Below are positions 32,929 to 42,000 of a stretch of 50,238 nucleotides of DNA, one piece after another. The position numbers and the translations under genes are program-made. This DNA is from Candidatus Heritagella gallinarum (GTDB lineage Bacteria; Bacillota; Clostridia; Oscillospirales; Acutalibacteraceae). The DNA is taken from NCBI GenBank assembly GCA_904394685.1, contig CAJFNK010000060.1, forward strand, positions 1-50,238. The letters are read 5' to 3'. The notes beneath the pieces are model-generated. The model was not told the DNA's origin. It did not search any database and saw only the letters and a list, made by a program, of their open reading frames with translations. Positions within the stretch are counted from its first letter, which is position 1. Each line of letters starts with the position of its first letter.

Positions 32929-34293
32929 ATGAAGCTTACAGCGCAACAGATTGCACAGGCCTGCGGCGGGCGGCTGCTTTGCGGCGACCCGCAAACCGAG
33001 ATCACCTCTTTCAGCACAGACAGCCGCAGCATCCAGCCGGGGTGCCTGTTCGTCCCCATCAAGGGGGAGCGCACCGACGCCCATATTTATATAGAAGCCA
33101 CCCTTGCCGCCGGAGCGGCGGGGACATTTACCCAATATGACAATGCACCCCAGGGGGATTCCCATCCCTGGATTCTGGTGGAGGATACACGGGAAGCCCT
33201 GCAAAAAACGGCGGCGTGGTACCGCTCCCACTTCCATATCCCGGTAGTGGGCATTACCGGAAGCGTGGGCAAGACCACCACCAAAGAGATGGTGGCGCTG
33301 GCTTTTTCGGCCGGATATCACACCATGCGTACCCAGGGCAACCAGAACAGCCAGATTGGCCTGCCCCTCACGCTGTTCCAGCTGGAGCCGGAGCATGAGG
33401 CGGCTGTGATAGAGATGGGTATGAGCGAGTTTGGCGAGATGTCCCGCCTTTCTGCCATGGCGCACCCCACCATGGCGATCATGACCAACATCGGCCTTTC
33501 GCATATCGGGCAGCTGAAAACGCAGGAAAACATCCTGCATGAAAAGCTGCACATCACCGACGGCTTTGGCCCGGAGAACCTTCTTCTCATCAACGGTGAC
33601 GACCCGTTTCTGGCCTCGGTGCAGGGCAAAACCCCCTTCCCTGTGGTGACCTATGGTCTGGGAGAAAGCTGCGCCTACCGTGCAGAACAGGTGCAGGCCG
33701 GGGAGTCCGGCACTTCGTTTGTGCTGGTACATGAGCAGCTGCGCCTGCCGGTGTTTTTGCCGGCCTTTGGGATTCATATGGTGTATAACACCCTGGCGGC
33801 GATTGCAGCCGCCGAGTGGGCGGGAATCCAGCCGCAGGACGCCGCAAAGGCGCTGGAAGGCTATCGCCCGCTGGCCATGCGCCAGCAGCGCTATGAGGCC
33901 AACGGGGTAACGGTGATCGACGATACTTATAACGCAAGCCCGGACTCCATGATCGGCGGGATCGATGTCCTGTGCGCCATAAAGGCAGAGGGACGGCGGA
34001 TCGCTGTGCTGGCGGATATGCTGGAGCTGGGAGAGGCTTCGGCCGAGGCTCACCGGAAGGTGGGGCGCCATTGCGGAGAAAAAGGGGTAGACCTTCTGCT
34101 CACCATCGGCAGTGAGGCAGCTCAGATTGCAGCGGGCGCAAAAGAGGCGTCGGCAGAGATCGTGTGCCGGGAATTTATGGACAATCCTTCGGCGCTGGCG
34201 TTTTTAAAGGAAACCGTGCGCCCCGGCGATGTGGTGCTGGTAAAGGGTTCCAGAGGAATGCACACCGATGAAATTGTGCATGGGCTTTTGTAA
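32929..34293 (+). CDS. murF: UDP-N-acetylmuramoyl-tripeptide:D-Ala-D-Ala ligase
   Basis: The Mur ligase that attaches D-alanyl-D-alanine, completing the UDP-MurNAc-pentapeptide. It has 454 residues in three domains, with the ATP loop GSVGKTTTKEM, the family motif NQNSQIGLPLT, EMGMSEFGEM and the C-terminal DDTYNASPDSM. The ATG at 32929 lies 10 bases after AAAGGA and matches the normal N terminus (KLTAQQIAQACGG). It is in an operon with murE. mraY, murD and ddl are not in the window. Confidence 0.96.
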   Translation: MKLTAQQIAQACGGRLLCGDPQTEITSFSTDSRSIQPGCLFVPIKGERTDAHIYIEATLAAGAAGTFTQYDNAPQGDSHPWILVEDTREALQKTAAWYRSHFHIPVVGITGSVGKTTTKEMVALAFSAGYHTMRTQGNQNSQIGLPLTLFQLEPEHEAAVIEMGMSEFGEMSRLSAMAHPTMAIMTNIGLSHIGQLKTQENILHEKLHITDGFGPENLLLINGDDPFLASVQGKTPFPVVTYGLGESCAYRAEQVQAGESGTSFVLVHEQLRLPVFLPAFGIHMVYNTLAAIAAAEWAGIQPQDAAKALEGYRPLAMRQQRYEANGVTVIDDTYNASPDSMIGGIDVLCAIKAEGRRIAVLADMLELGEASAEAHRKVGRHCGEKGVDLLLTIGSEAAQIAAGAKEASAEIVCREFMDNPSALAFLKETVRPGDVVLVKGSRGMHTDEIVHGLL

Positions 34294-34423
34294 CTAATTA
34301 TGAATGAATTGTAAATTGAGTTTTTCGTAACTGTAAAGTATACGGAAAAAACGGGAAGAATTGCGATAAAATCGGGGAAAAACTGCGTTTAGGGGTTGCA
34401 AGTTCTGAGATTCTATGATAAAC

Positions 34424-34489
34424 TGTAACCAATTTGTTACTTTTTGTAATGGAATTGTAATAGCTGATAAGAAGTTACCTTTTTATAGA
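34424..34489 (+). promoter_or_regulatory. Two WalR-box-like sites and promoter of the NlpC/P60 gene
   Basis: TGTAAC-N5-TGTTAC (34424-34440) and TGTAAT-N5-TGTAAT (34445-34461) both fit the WalR consensus TGTWAH-N5-TGTWAH. They end just before a weak -35 position, with TATAGA (34484-34489) as a possible -10, as expected for activation. A second possible promoter is TTGCAA (34396-34401) with TAAACT (34419-34424). Confidence 0.6.
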
Positions 34490-34521
34490 ACTCAGAAAAT
34501 TGCAGGAAGGCGGTCTTTCCC

Positions 34522-35709
34522 ATGATAAAGAAGGCGTTGGCCTTATTGACAAGTGCAATCCTTGCCGTGTCCATAGTATTTACAGCGGCACTTCCCACAT
34601 CTGCCGCAAGCGGCGCTACCGGAGTGGGTCTGGCAGAACATGCGATGAACGCATATTTTGAAAACTGGTCTTATGTCTATGGCGGTTCCAGTGCAGGAGC
34701 AGTTGACTGCTCGGGACTGTTTGTTACTTATAAAGGGGTTGGCGGAATCCGCAGCAACCTGTTAGGAGCAGCTACCAATGCCGGCCTGGCAACCGGTTCG
34801 GTATCGAACGGGATTCCCCGTATTCACGGCCTTGGATTGTGGCAGCCCGGCCATGTTGGAATTTATGTGGGCAGCGGGATGGCAGTAGATGCCCGTGACG
34901 AGTCCAGCGACATGGTATATCACAGTGTTTCCAGCAAGAACTGGCAGAAGTGGTTCAAGGTGGTAGGAGTCAATTATCCCACTACTGGCTGGCAGACCTT
35001 TCTGGGCAAAAAATACTACTATGAAAACGGACAGTACATTGTCAATTGCACCCGTATTATCGATGGGAAAGAATATACCTTTAACAGCAGCGGCGTTGCA
35101 AATGGCGGTTCTCCTGTGAGTGAAGAAGCCATAGCAGCGGCAAAGGCTGAAAAGGAAGCAAAGGAAAAGGCCGCAGCAGAGAAGGCGGCAGCCGAAAAAG
35201 CCGCCGCTGAAAAAGCAGCTGCCGAAAAGGCCGCTGCAGAGAAGAAGGCCAAAGAAGAAGCCGAAAAGAAAAAGGCAGAGGAAGAAGCTGCAAAAGCGAA
35301 GAAGGAAGCAGAGGCCAAGAAGAAAGCTGAGGAAGAAGCCAAAAAGAAGGCAGCAGCAGCAGCCGCTAAAAAGGAAGCAGAAGAAACCGCTTCTGAACAG
35401 GGCAGCCAGCTGGCACAGTCTTTGCTGATGGAAACCGTTCCGCTGGAACAGAAGAATATGCCCAAGGTAAAGGCAGCGGTTGTGCCGGAAGCTGAGCAGG
35501 CGGTTCCCGAAAATGCCGGAGCGATGGCGTTTGTGATCGTGTTGGCGGTGTTTATTTCTTCGGGAATGTTCTTCCTGGTATACCGTATGAAACATATCGT
35601 ACAGGGCCGCAGCTATGTGCCGGCAAGTGACCTCGCATTTGTAAAGCAGATTTCCCGCCGGATGGAAAAAGCCCTGACCGAGAAGGCCAAGAAGCTTCTT
35701 AAAAAATAA
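34522..35709 (+). CDS. Secreted NlpC/P60-family peptidoglycan hydrolase with coiled-coil stalk and C-terminal membrane anchor
   Basis: A 395-residue cell-wall hydrolase (gamma-D-glutamyl-diamino acid endopeptidase type). A signal peptide (to about residue 29) is followed directly by the NlpC/P60 domain, with the nucleophile Cys63 in AVDCSGLF, His111 in QPGHVGIY and probably Asp123 as third residue. A short glucan-binding-like repeat (GKKYYYENGQ, IIDGKEYTF) follows. Then comes an Ala/Glu/Lys helix of about 90 residues built from EKAAA repeats (TolA-like), and near the C terminus a transmembrane helix (about 334-357) with a basic tail. This places the enzyme outside on a long stalk. Upstream WalR-like boxes fit cell-wall control. 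Confidence 0.9.
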   Translation: MIKKALALLTSAILAVSIVFTAALPTSAASGATGVGLAEHAMNAYFENWSYVYGGSSAGAVDCSGLFVTYKGVGGIRSNLLGAATNAGLATGSVSNGIPRIHGLGLWQPGHVGIYVGSGMAVDARDESSDMVYHSVSSKNWQKWFKVVGVNYPTTGWQTFLGKKYYYENGQYIVNCTRIIDGKEYTFNSSGVANGGSPVSEEAIAAAKAEKEAKEKAAAEKAAAEKAAAEKAAAEKAAAEKKAKEEAEKKKAEEEAAKAKKEAEAKKKAEEEAKKKAAAAAAKKEAEETASEQGSQLAQSLLMETVPLEQKNMPKVKAAVVPEAEQAVPENAGAMAFVIVLAVFISSGMFFLVYRMKHIVQGRSYVPASDLAFVKQISRRMEKALTEKAKKLLKK

Positions 35710-35724
35710 TATCCCAAAATAAAA

Positions 35725-35752
35725 CCCCCGTGCAATGTCACGGGGGTTTTTT
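35725..35752. terminator. Bidirectional intrinsic terminator
   Basis: The stem CCCCCGTG/CACGGGGG (35725-35732 and 35739-35746) has a 6-base loop, six Ts downstream and AAAA upstream. It serves the convergent NlpC/P60 and hydroxyacid dehydrogenase genes. Confidence 0.92.
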
Positions 35753-35756
35753 AATG

Positions 35757-36731
35757 TCATAAGTTTTCCACCAGTTTTCGATATCCAGTGGAAAAATCGA
35801 TCTGGTTTCGCAGCGGACGGCCTTCCATATAGGCTTTTAGATTATCCGCAGAAATCCGGAGTATGCGCTCCAGTGTTTCGGGCAAATGATAAAAACCGGA
35901 GATATGAGGCGTAATCACAGCGTTGGGAATATCCCACAGCCGATGCTCCGGCGGCAACGGTTCCGGGTCGGTGACATCCAGCCCCGCCCCGCCAAGTTGG
36001 CCGGATTCCAGAGCGTCGCACAGCGCTTCGGTATCGATGATGATTCCCCGCCCCACATTGAGAACCACAGCGCCGGGCTTCATCATCTGGATGCGGCGGC
36101 GGTCAAGCAGGTTGGCGGTTTCCCGGTTGCCGGGCAGAGTGACTGCCACAACGTCTGCCAGCGGCAGCAGGGCATCGAGATCAGCGGTGAGATGCAGCTC
36201 GTCTACATAGTCGGGCTTGCGGGTGTCGGTTCGGCGCACTCCAATCACCGTGGCCCCCAGCGCCTTGACCTTTCGGGCAAATTCGCCGCCGATATCTCCC
36301 ATGCCCAGCACCAGAATCGTGGAGCCTTCGATCGAGCGCACCTGCCCCTGACTTTGCCACTGGTGCAGGTGTTGAGCGTCCCGATAAGTGTGCAGGCGTT
36401 TGAAAATCTCCAGCAGCATCCCCAGCATATGCTCAGAAATCGCCAGCCCATAAGCGCCGGTTGCGTTGGTCAACAGGGTGTTGGCGTGGAGGACTCCCGG
36501 CTGGATAAATGGCTCTGTTCCGGCGCTGTTGCATTGCAGCCAGCGCAGCCGGGGAGAGCCGTGGAGAAATTCCGGGGGCGGGTTTCCAATCAGGATATCG
36601 GTGTCGTCGATTTCTTCCTGTGTTACGGTGTCGGGCATACGATACCGAAAGCTGCATCCCGGCGCACAGGATTCCAGCAGCTGGCGATGACGTTCTTCGG
36701 TGGGGACTAAAACCGTGATTTTGGTTTCCAT
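35757..36731 (-). CDS. D-isomer-specific 2-hydroxyacid dehydrogenase
   Basis: An NAD(P)-dependent dehydrogenase of 324 residues in the D-lactate/phosphoglycerate dehydrogenase superfamily. The nucleotide-binding motif is VLGMGDIGGEFARKVKALG. Catalytic residues sit in LNVGRGIIIDTEAL (Arg), DVTDPEPLPPEHRLW (Glu) and TPHISGFY (His). The Asp/Arg after the glycine motif (GVRRTD) suggests NADP could be used. The substrate is not evident; hydroxypyruvate/glyoxylate or branched-chain keto acids are common in this group. The ATG at 36731 follows AGGAGGAAA. It lies 18 bases downstream of the NagZ-like gene and may share its transcript. Confidence 0.9.
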   Translation of the reverse strand: METKITVLVPTEERHRQLLESCAPGCSFRYRMPDTVTQEEIDDTDILIGNPPPEFLHGSPRLRWLQCNSAGTEPFIQPGVLHANTLLTNATGAYGLAISEHMLGMLLEIFKRLHTYRDAQHLHQWQSQGQVRSIEGSTILVLGMGDIGGEFARKVKALGATVIGVRRTDTRKPDYVDELHLTADLDALLPLADVVAVTLPGNRETANLLDRRRIQMMKPGAVVLNVGRGIIIDTEALCDALESGQLGGAGLDVTDPEPLPPEHRLWDIPNAVITPHISGFYHLPETLERILRISADNLKAYMEGRPLRNQIDFSTGYRKLVENL

Positions 36732-36749
36732 AGGTGTTTCCTCCTGTGA

Positions 36750-38213
36750 TTACATCAGGTCAAGAGTACATTTCCAGCTGAGAATACGGAACACAGAGCG
36801 GTCGAGCATCTCAGTCGGAATAGTTCCATCTTTTACGGCCTCCAGAATACTCTGGTAGGCGGTTTGATAATCGCTGCAAAGCAGCATGTCGTTTCCGGCC
36901 AGCACCGCCTGCACATATACGTCATGCTCCAGCCCGAAATCCTGTCCGGCAATGGCCTGCATCGAAAGGTCGTCGGTCATGATGATTCCGGTAAATCCCA
37001 TCTTTTCACGCAAATAACTGTGAACCGAAGGCGAAAGAGAAGCCGGAAGGGTATCGTCCATAGCGGCAACGGTATTGTGAGAAACCATAATGGAATAAGC
37101 GCCATTGTCGATTCCGGTCTGGAAGGGAATCAGGTCACGGTTTTCCAGCTCCCACAAACTGCGCTCATCCAGCGAAGCCCCGGCATGGGTATCCTGATTG
37201 GTACCATATCCCGGAAAATGCTTGAGTACCGCCGAAAGCCCCTTGGTTTGAAATTCGTTCATCACGGTGGTCACATAGTCGGCGGTTTCCTCGGCGCCCT
37301 GCCCCAGCGTGCGGGAATAGATAAAATCGGCAGGGTCGGTAGAAACATCGGCTATGGGCGCAAGGTTTACGTTGATGCCCAAATCCAAAAGCAGCTTGGC
37401 TTTTTCTTTGGCGTCTTTGCGGATGAGATCCATTCCGCCTTCTGCAAAAAGGCTTTGGGGAGAAGCAAAGGGTTCGCTACGAAGATTCGGGTTGCTGCTG
37501 ACCCGAACCACTTCTCCGCCTTCTTCATCCACAGCGATGACCAGCGGGATTTTGGCAACCGACTGCCATCCCTGAATCATGTTTTGCACCTGCCAACGGG
37601 TTTTGTCCTGATAGTCCTTTCCAAACGTCACATAGCCGCCCAGATGGTAGGTCACCACATCGCTCCCGGCATTTCCATCTGGGACACGTCCCAGCAGAAG
37701 CTGGCCGACTTTTTCTTCTACCGTCATAGATTGCAGCGTCACATACGCTTTTGAATAATTGGCAGAGAAAATCCCGTTATCCTTCCAGGCCAGCGGGATG
37801 CTGTCCTGAGGGTCGTCGGCGTCGGCGGTCTTTTCAATCGAAGTCACCAACACCGTCTGATTTTTTTGTTCCCGGTTTAGTTCCCCCTGATATCCAACGG
37901 TAAAGTAATCACCCGGATTCAGGCCGGAAAGCCCGGTGAAAGGGGCGGTAGAGGTGTCAAAGGTATATTCTTTCCCATCCTCTGCCCGCAGGGTCAAAAG
38001 CCCACGGGAATATTGCGTGAGGATTCCGGAAATGGTCTTTTCGGGAATGGGGGTGGCTGTTGGGGTTGGTTCGGGAGAAGCCGTAGGCGTTGGCGAAGGG
38101 GTGGGTTGAGAAGAAGCCTCCTGAGAGCCGCAGCCTGTGGAAAAAACAAAACAGGCGCATAGCAGCAGGAGGAGCAGATATCGGGCAGTAAAAACGGATT
38201 TCCCCGCTTTCAT
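36750..38213 (-). CDS. Lipoprotein beta-N-acetylhexosaminidase, glycoside hydrolase family 3 (NagZ-like)
   Basis: A surface enzyme of about 487 residues that removes terminal N-acetylglucosamine, most likely in cell-wall turnover. A signal peptide ends at lipobox STGC, followed by a Pro/Thr/Ser linker (PTPSPTPTASPEPTPT), a small beta domain of about 80 residues and then a GH3 catalytic domain. It has the NagZ signatures KHFPGYG and the Asp-His motif in QDTHAG, and the nucleophile Asp in IIMTDDLSM. Unlike Gram-negative NagZ it is extracytoplasmic, as in Bacillus NagZ. The ATG at 38213 lies 9 bases after AAAGG. Confidence 0.92.
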   Translation of the reverse strand: MKAGKSVFTARYLLLLLLCACFVFSTGCGSQEASSQPTPSPTPTASPEPTPTATPIPEKTISGILTQYSRGLLTLRAEDGKEYTFDTSTAPFTGLSGLNPGDYFTVGYQGELNREQKNQTVLVTSIEKTADADDPQDSIPLAWKDNGIFSANYSKAYVTLQSMTVEEKVGQLLLGRVPDGNAGSDVVTYHLGGYVTFGKDYQDKTRWQVQNMIQGWQSVAKIPLVIAVDEEGGEVVRVSSNPNLRSEPFASPQSLFAEGGMDLIRKDAKEKAKLLLDLGINVNLAPIADVSTDPADFIYSRTLGQGAEETADYVTTVMNEFQTKGLSAVLKHFPGYGTNQDTHAGASLDERSLWELENRDLIPFQTGIDNGAYSIMVSHNTVAAMDDTLPASLSPSVHSYLREKMGFTGIIMTDDLSMQAIAGQDFGLEHDVYVQAVLAGNDMLLCSDYQTAYQSILEAVKDGTIPTEMLDRSVFRILSWKCTLDLM

Positions 38214-38402
38214 AAGGATCATCCTTTCATACAGGCAAAATGCTGCAATTTATCAGGCAGTTTGCCGTGCAGTTTGCCGGATGAAAAGCCCGGCGCTATT
38301 TGCCGGATGCTTTTCTCCAGTGCTTTGTCTGTCATTCTCCAAACTGCTAGTATTATAACAATATTTCCCCGAAAAGTACAGTATCTTACCGGATTGTAAG
38401 CT

Positions 38403-38426
38403 GGCTTACATGCCGGCATGTAAGCC
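38403..38426. repeat. 24-bp perfect palindrome with overlapping inverted repeat
   Basis: Bases 38403-38414 and 38415-38426 are exact reverse complements (half-site GGCTTACATGCC). An overlapping inverted repeat TGTAAG-N4-CTTACA precedes it (about 38394-38410). It lies just after the TetR stop and could form a hairpin, but no T run follows on either strand. Confidence 0.7.
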
Positions 38427-38438
38427 GGATTAGAAGCC

Positions 38439-39038
38439 TCAGGTTCCAGAGGAAACGGCAGACAGAGAGCGCACCAGCATTTGATAATACCGCTGTGAAA
38501 CTTCCTTTTCGTCGGTAATGGGAGCCGTACACATCCGCAGAGAAAGAGAGGCAAAGATCCCGGTAAAAGCCATCAGGATCTCTTCTTCGGGATAGGGTGC
38601 AATGATGCCTTCCCCGATCCCCACATCGGCCGTTTTGAGGATCAGGTGCGTGATTTCCTGTTGGAGCTGTGGCAAAAAATCCATTTTTTCCCGCAGCGTT
38701 TGGGATTGCCCCTCCCGGCTGAAATAAGAAAGCAGGAAAAAGGTCTGGTGATGGTTTTCATGGTGACGGATTTCAAATTCCAGCGCACAACGAACCTTGT
38801 TTTCAAAGCCCGAATAGCTTTCCATCTGGTTTTGCACACTTTCCAGATATCCATACATCATATACCGGATGGTCGAGAGGATAATGGCTTCTTTGGAAGG
38901 GAAATAGTTATACAGCGTCCCCTTGCCGATACCGGCCGCCGCTGCAATGTCAGAGGCCTTGAGGGCGTGGATGTCCACACCCTCCCGCATCAGGCGCAAT
39001 ACGCCCTGATAGATGGCAAGTTCCTTTTCAGTTGGCAT
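38439..39038 (-). CDS. TetR-family regulator of the RND pump
   Basis: A 199-residue repressor with an N-terminal TetR helix-turn-helix (LKASDIAAAAGIGKGTLYNYFPSKEAII) and a variable ligand-binding C-terminal half. It is the last gene of the RND operon: its ATG at 39038 overlaps the RND stop by 11 bases and follows GGAGGAG. A matching TetR-type operator lies upstream of the RND gene, so it probably represses the whole operon, including itself, until a pump substrate binds. The ligand is unknown. Confidence 0.92.
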   Translation of the reverse strand: MPTEKELAIYQGVLRLMREGVDIHALKASDIAAAAGIGKGTLYNYFPSKEAIILSTIRYMMYGYLESVQNQMESYSGFENKVRCALEFEIRHHENHHQTFFLLSYFSREGQSQTLREKMDFLPQLQQEITHLILKTADVGIGEGIIAPYPEEEILMAFTGIFASLSLRMCTAPITDEKEVSQRYYQMLVRSLSAVSSGT

Positions 39039-42000
39039 TTTGCTCCTCCTCTCCGTGCTTTTTCAGGGGGCGGCGGTTCATCAGGTCATACAGGCAGGGA
39101 ACCACCACCAGCGTAAGCACGGTTGCATACAGCAAGCCGCCAATGGTGACGATCGCCAGCGGCTGCACCATATCCGAACCCGACCCCATGCCGAGCGCCA
39201 TGGTGGAAAGCCCCAGAATGGTGGTGAGCGCCGTCATCAGGATGGGGCGCAGACGAGTTTTTCCTGCCAGAATCAGGGCGTCCCGCTTTTCCATGCCGCC
39301 CAGACGCAGCTGATTGACATAGTCCACAAACACAATGCCGTTGTTTACCACCACGCCGGAGAGCACCAGGAATCCCAGCATGGCGATCATGCTCAGCTCT
39401 GTGCCGGTAATCAGCAGCGCCAGCAGGCCGCCGGTAAACGCCAGCGGGATGGTGAACATCACAATGAACGGGGAGAGCAGCGACTGGAATTCCGCCACCA
39501 TAATCAGGTAAATGCACACCACAGCCAGCAGGATCATGAGCAGCATGTCGTTGAGGGTCTGCTGGATATTCTCGTTTTCACCTGCCAGTTCCACCGTGTA
39601 GCCGTCGGGCAGGGAGAAGGATTCCAGCGCTTTTTCCACCTCACGCCCCACCAGCCCGATATTATGGCTGCTGTCTACCCCGGCGGAAACCGTCAGGGTG
39701 CGGGTCTGGTCGTCGTGCTGGATGGAAGAAAGGCTCTGCTCCATGGTGATTTCCGCCACGTCGCCCAAGGTGATCTCGGTTTCCTTTCCATCCTTTGTCA
39801 CCGTGATGGGATGGTCTTTCAGAGTTTTGTGGGTAACGCCTTTCCCGGCCTCCACCAGCAGGACAGGGTACTCTGTTGTCCCCTGCGTCAGGGTGGTGGC
39901 GGTGGTTTCGCTGGAAATGGCTTTGGTTACCTCCTGATACACCTGTGCAACGGTGAGCTGATATTTCATGGCTTTTTCTTTATCAACTGTCACCTTGATT
40001 TCGGGCTCGGTTTCTTCCAGCCCGTTGTCGATATCCACAGTGCCGTCAATTTTTTCCAGCATCTCTCCCAAATCCTGAGCGATGCGTTCCAGCTCATCCA
40101 GCTCCGGCCCTTTGATCACCAGCTGTACGCCGGAGCCTCCCAGTGCCGAAAGATCCATAGAGGAGCCGGTAGCAGTTACCGTGCAGTCCAGATCTTCGGT
40201 GGATTTTTCAATCTCGTCGGCAATCTGCTGGCTGGTCAAGGAGCGGTTTTCGTCCAGCGTGACATAGATGGAGATTCCGCCGCCGCCGGCCATTGCCATC
40301 ATCCCGCTGCCTTCCATAGCGCCCACCGTGTCTACGCCTTCCACCTGCTGGATGCGCTCTGCCACGGTGTTGGCCATTTCACGGGTTTCCTCGGTAGTGG
40401 CGTCCTTGGGCATTTCCATAGTAACGCTCATCTGCATGCTGTCGGTTTCGGGAATAAAGGCTGTTCCCATTTGGGTGGCCTGCCAAAGCGAAAAGACAAA
40501 GAGCAGCAGCACCGCTGCCAGCACCACCGGCTTGAACCGCAGGGCGCCGCCCAACAGTTTCCCATAAAAACCTGCAAACCGGGCAAACAGCCCGTCTTTG
40601 GACTGAGGCACTTTCCGAAGCAGGCCGGCGCTCATGGCAGGCACCAGCGTCAGCGCCACCAGCAGGCTGGCCATCAGGGAATAGGCGATGGTCAGGCCCA
40701 TGTCGGTGAACAGCTGGCGGGTCATGCCTTCGGTAAACACGATGGGCAGAAATACACACACGGTGGTAAGGGTGGAGGAGAAGATCGCACCGGCTACCTG
40801 CCCGGCGCCGTGCATGGCGGCCTCGGCGGCAGACATCCCTTCTGCCCGCAGGCGATAGGTGTTTTCGATCACCACGATACTGTTATCCACCAGCATGCCT
40901 ACGCCCAGCGCCAAGCCGGAAAGGGAGATGATGTTGAGGGTAACGCCGCTGAAATACATCAGCACCAGCGCAAAGGTGAGGCTGATGGGGATGCTCAGCG
41001 CCACAACGATGGTGGGGCGGATGCTTCTGAGGAACAAAAGCAGAATCAATACAGCGAGAATACCGCCCATGAGCAGGTTTTCCAGCACCGACTGGATAAT
41101 GATATTGATATAAATGCCCTGATCCTGCAAGGGGGTGATATGCAGGCCGGGATTTTCTTCGGTGAGCTGCTGCATCACCCGGCGGATGTCGTCGGAAACA
41201 TCGGTCGTCGAGGCAGTGCTTTGCTTTTGGAAAGAAAGCAGGATACCGTCGTTTCCGTTGATTTTGGCGTACATCTCGCCGCTGTTGTCGGTCATCTCGA
41301 TGTCAGCCACGTCCTTCAGGGCGATATCGCCCACATCGCCGTCCATATGAAACAGCACAAGATTTTCGAGTTCTTCCTGCGAAGCGAGCGCATCGCCCAC
41401 CCGGACGGTGTATTGGGTTTCGCCCTCGGAGAGGTAGCCCGCAGGCATGGAGAAGTTCTGGGCGGTGAGCAACCCGGAAATGGTGTCACGGGTGATGACC
41501 CCATCCAGCCCGGCTTTTTTGTAGGCCTCCTCACGGGAGGATTCCAGCTCCTCACGCCCTTTTTTCAGTTCGGTTTCCTGTGTGGTCAGCGCCACAGAAG
41601 CCTCTGTCATCTTGCCGGTCAGGGTTTGGATGCCCATATCCAGCTGTTTTTTGGCTTCGGTAAGCTGCTGCTGCTGTTCTGTCAGTGTCTGGCGCAGCTG
41701 GGGCAGCTGCTCGATAGCCCCCTTGATTTCCTCCATGCCCTTGTCCAGACTGTTTTCCAATTCTTCCAGCTGGGAAAAAGCAGAAGGGTCAGTAAGGCCC
41801 TGCAAGAGGGAAATGGCCCGGTCAGTGTTTGTTTTGGCGTTTCGCAGGGCGGTTTCCAGTTCACGGGCGGTGGTATACAGGGAATCTTCTTCGGGGAAAG
41901 CGGCTTTTAGTTCTTCGGCCAGTTTACCGGCTCCGTCTGCTGCTGTTTGCAGGCCGTTGGAAACCGTTTGCAGGGTGTCGAGGTCAATGGCATCCGTGAC

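Noticed and set aside
34396-34424. TTGCAA-17-TAAACT as the main promoter of the NlpC/P60 gene
   Set aside because: It is possible, but its -10 overlaps the first WalR-like box; the downstream TATAGA with the boxes upstream fits activation better. Kept only as an alternative.
35130-35390. Short purine-rich repeats that could be mistaken for a CRISPR or tandem array
   Set aside because: They encode the EKAAA/EEAKKK helix of the NlpC/P60 protein in one frame; there are no spacer-repeat units.
39013-41910. A 965-codon open frame on the plus strand opposite the RND gene
   Set aside because: It is antisense to a clear RND transporter, has a His/Gln/Gly-rich low-complexity composition typical of reverse-frame translation, and shows no domain.
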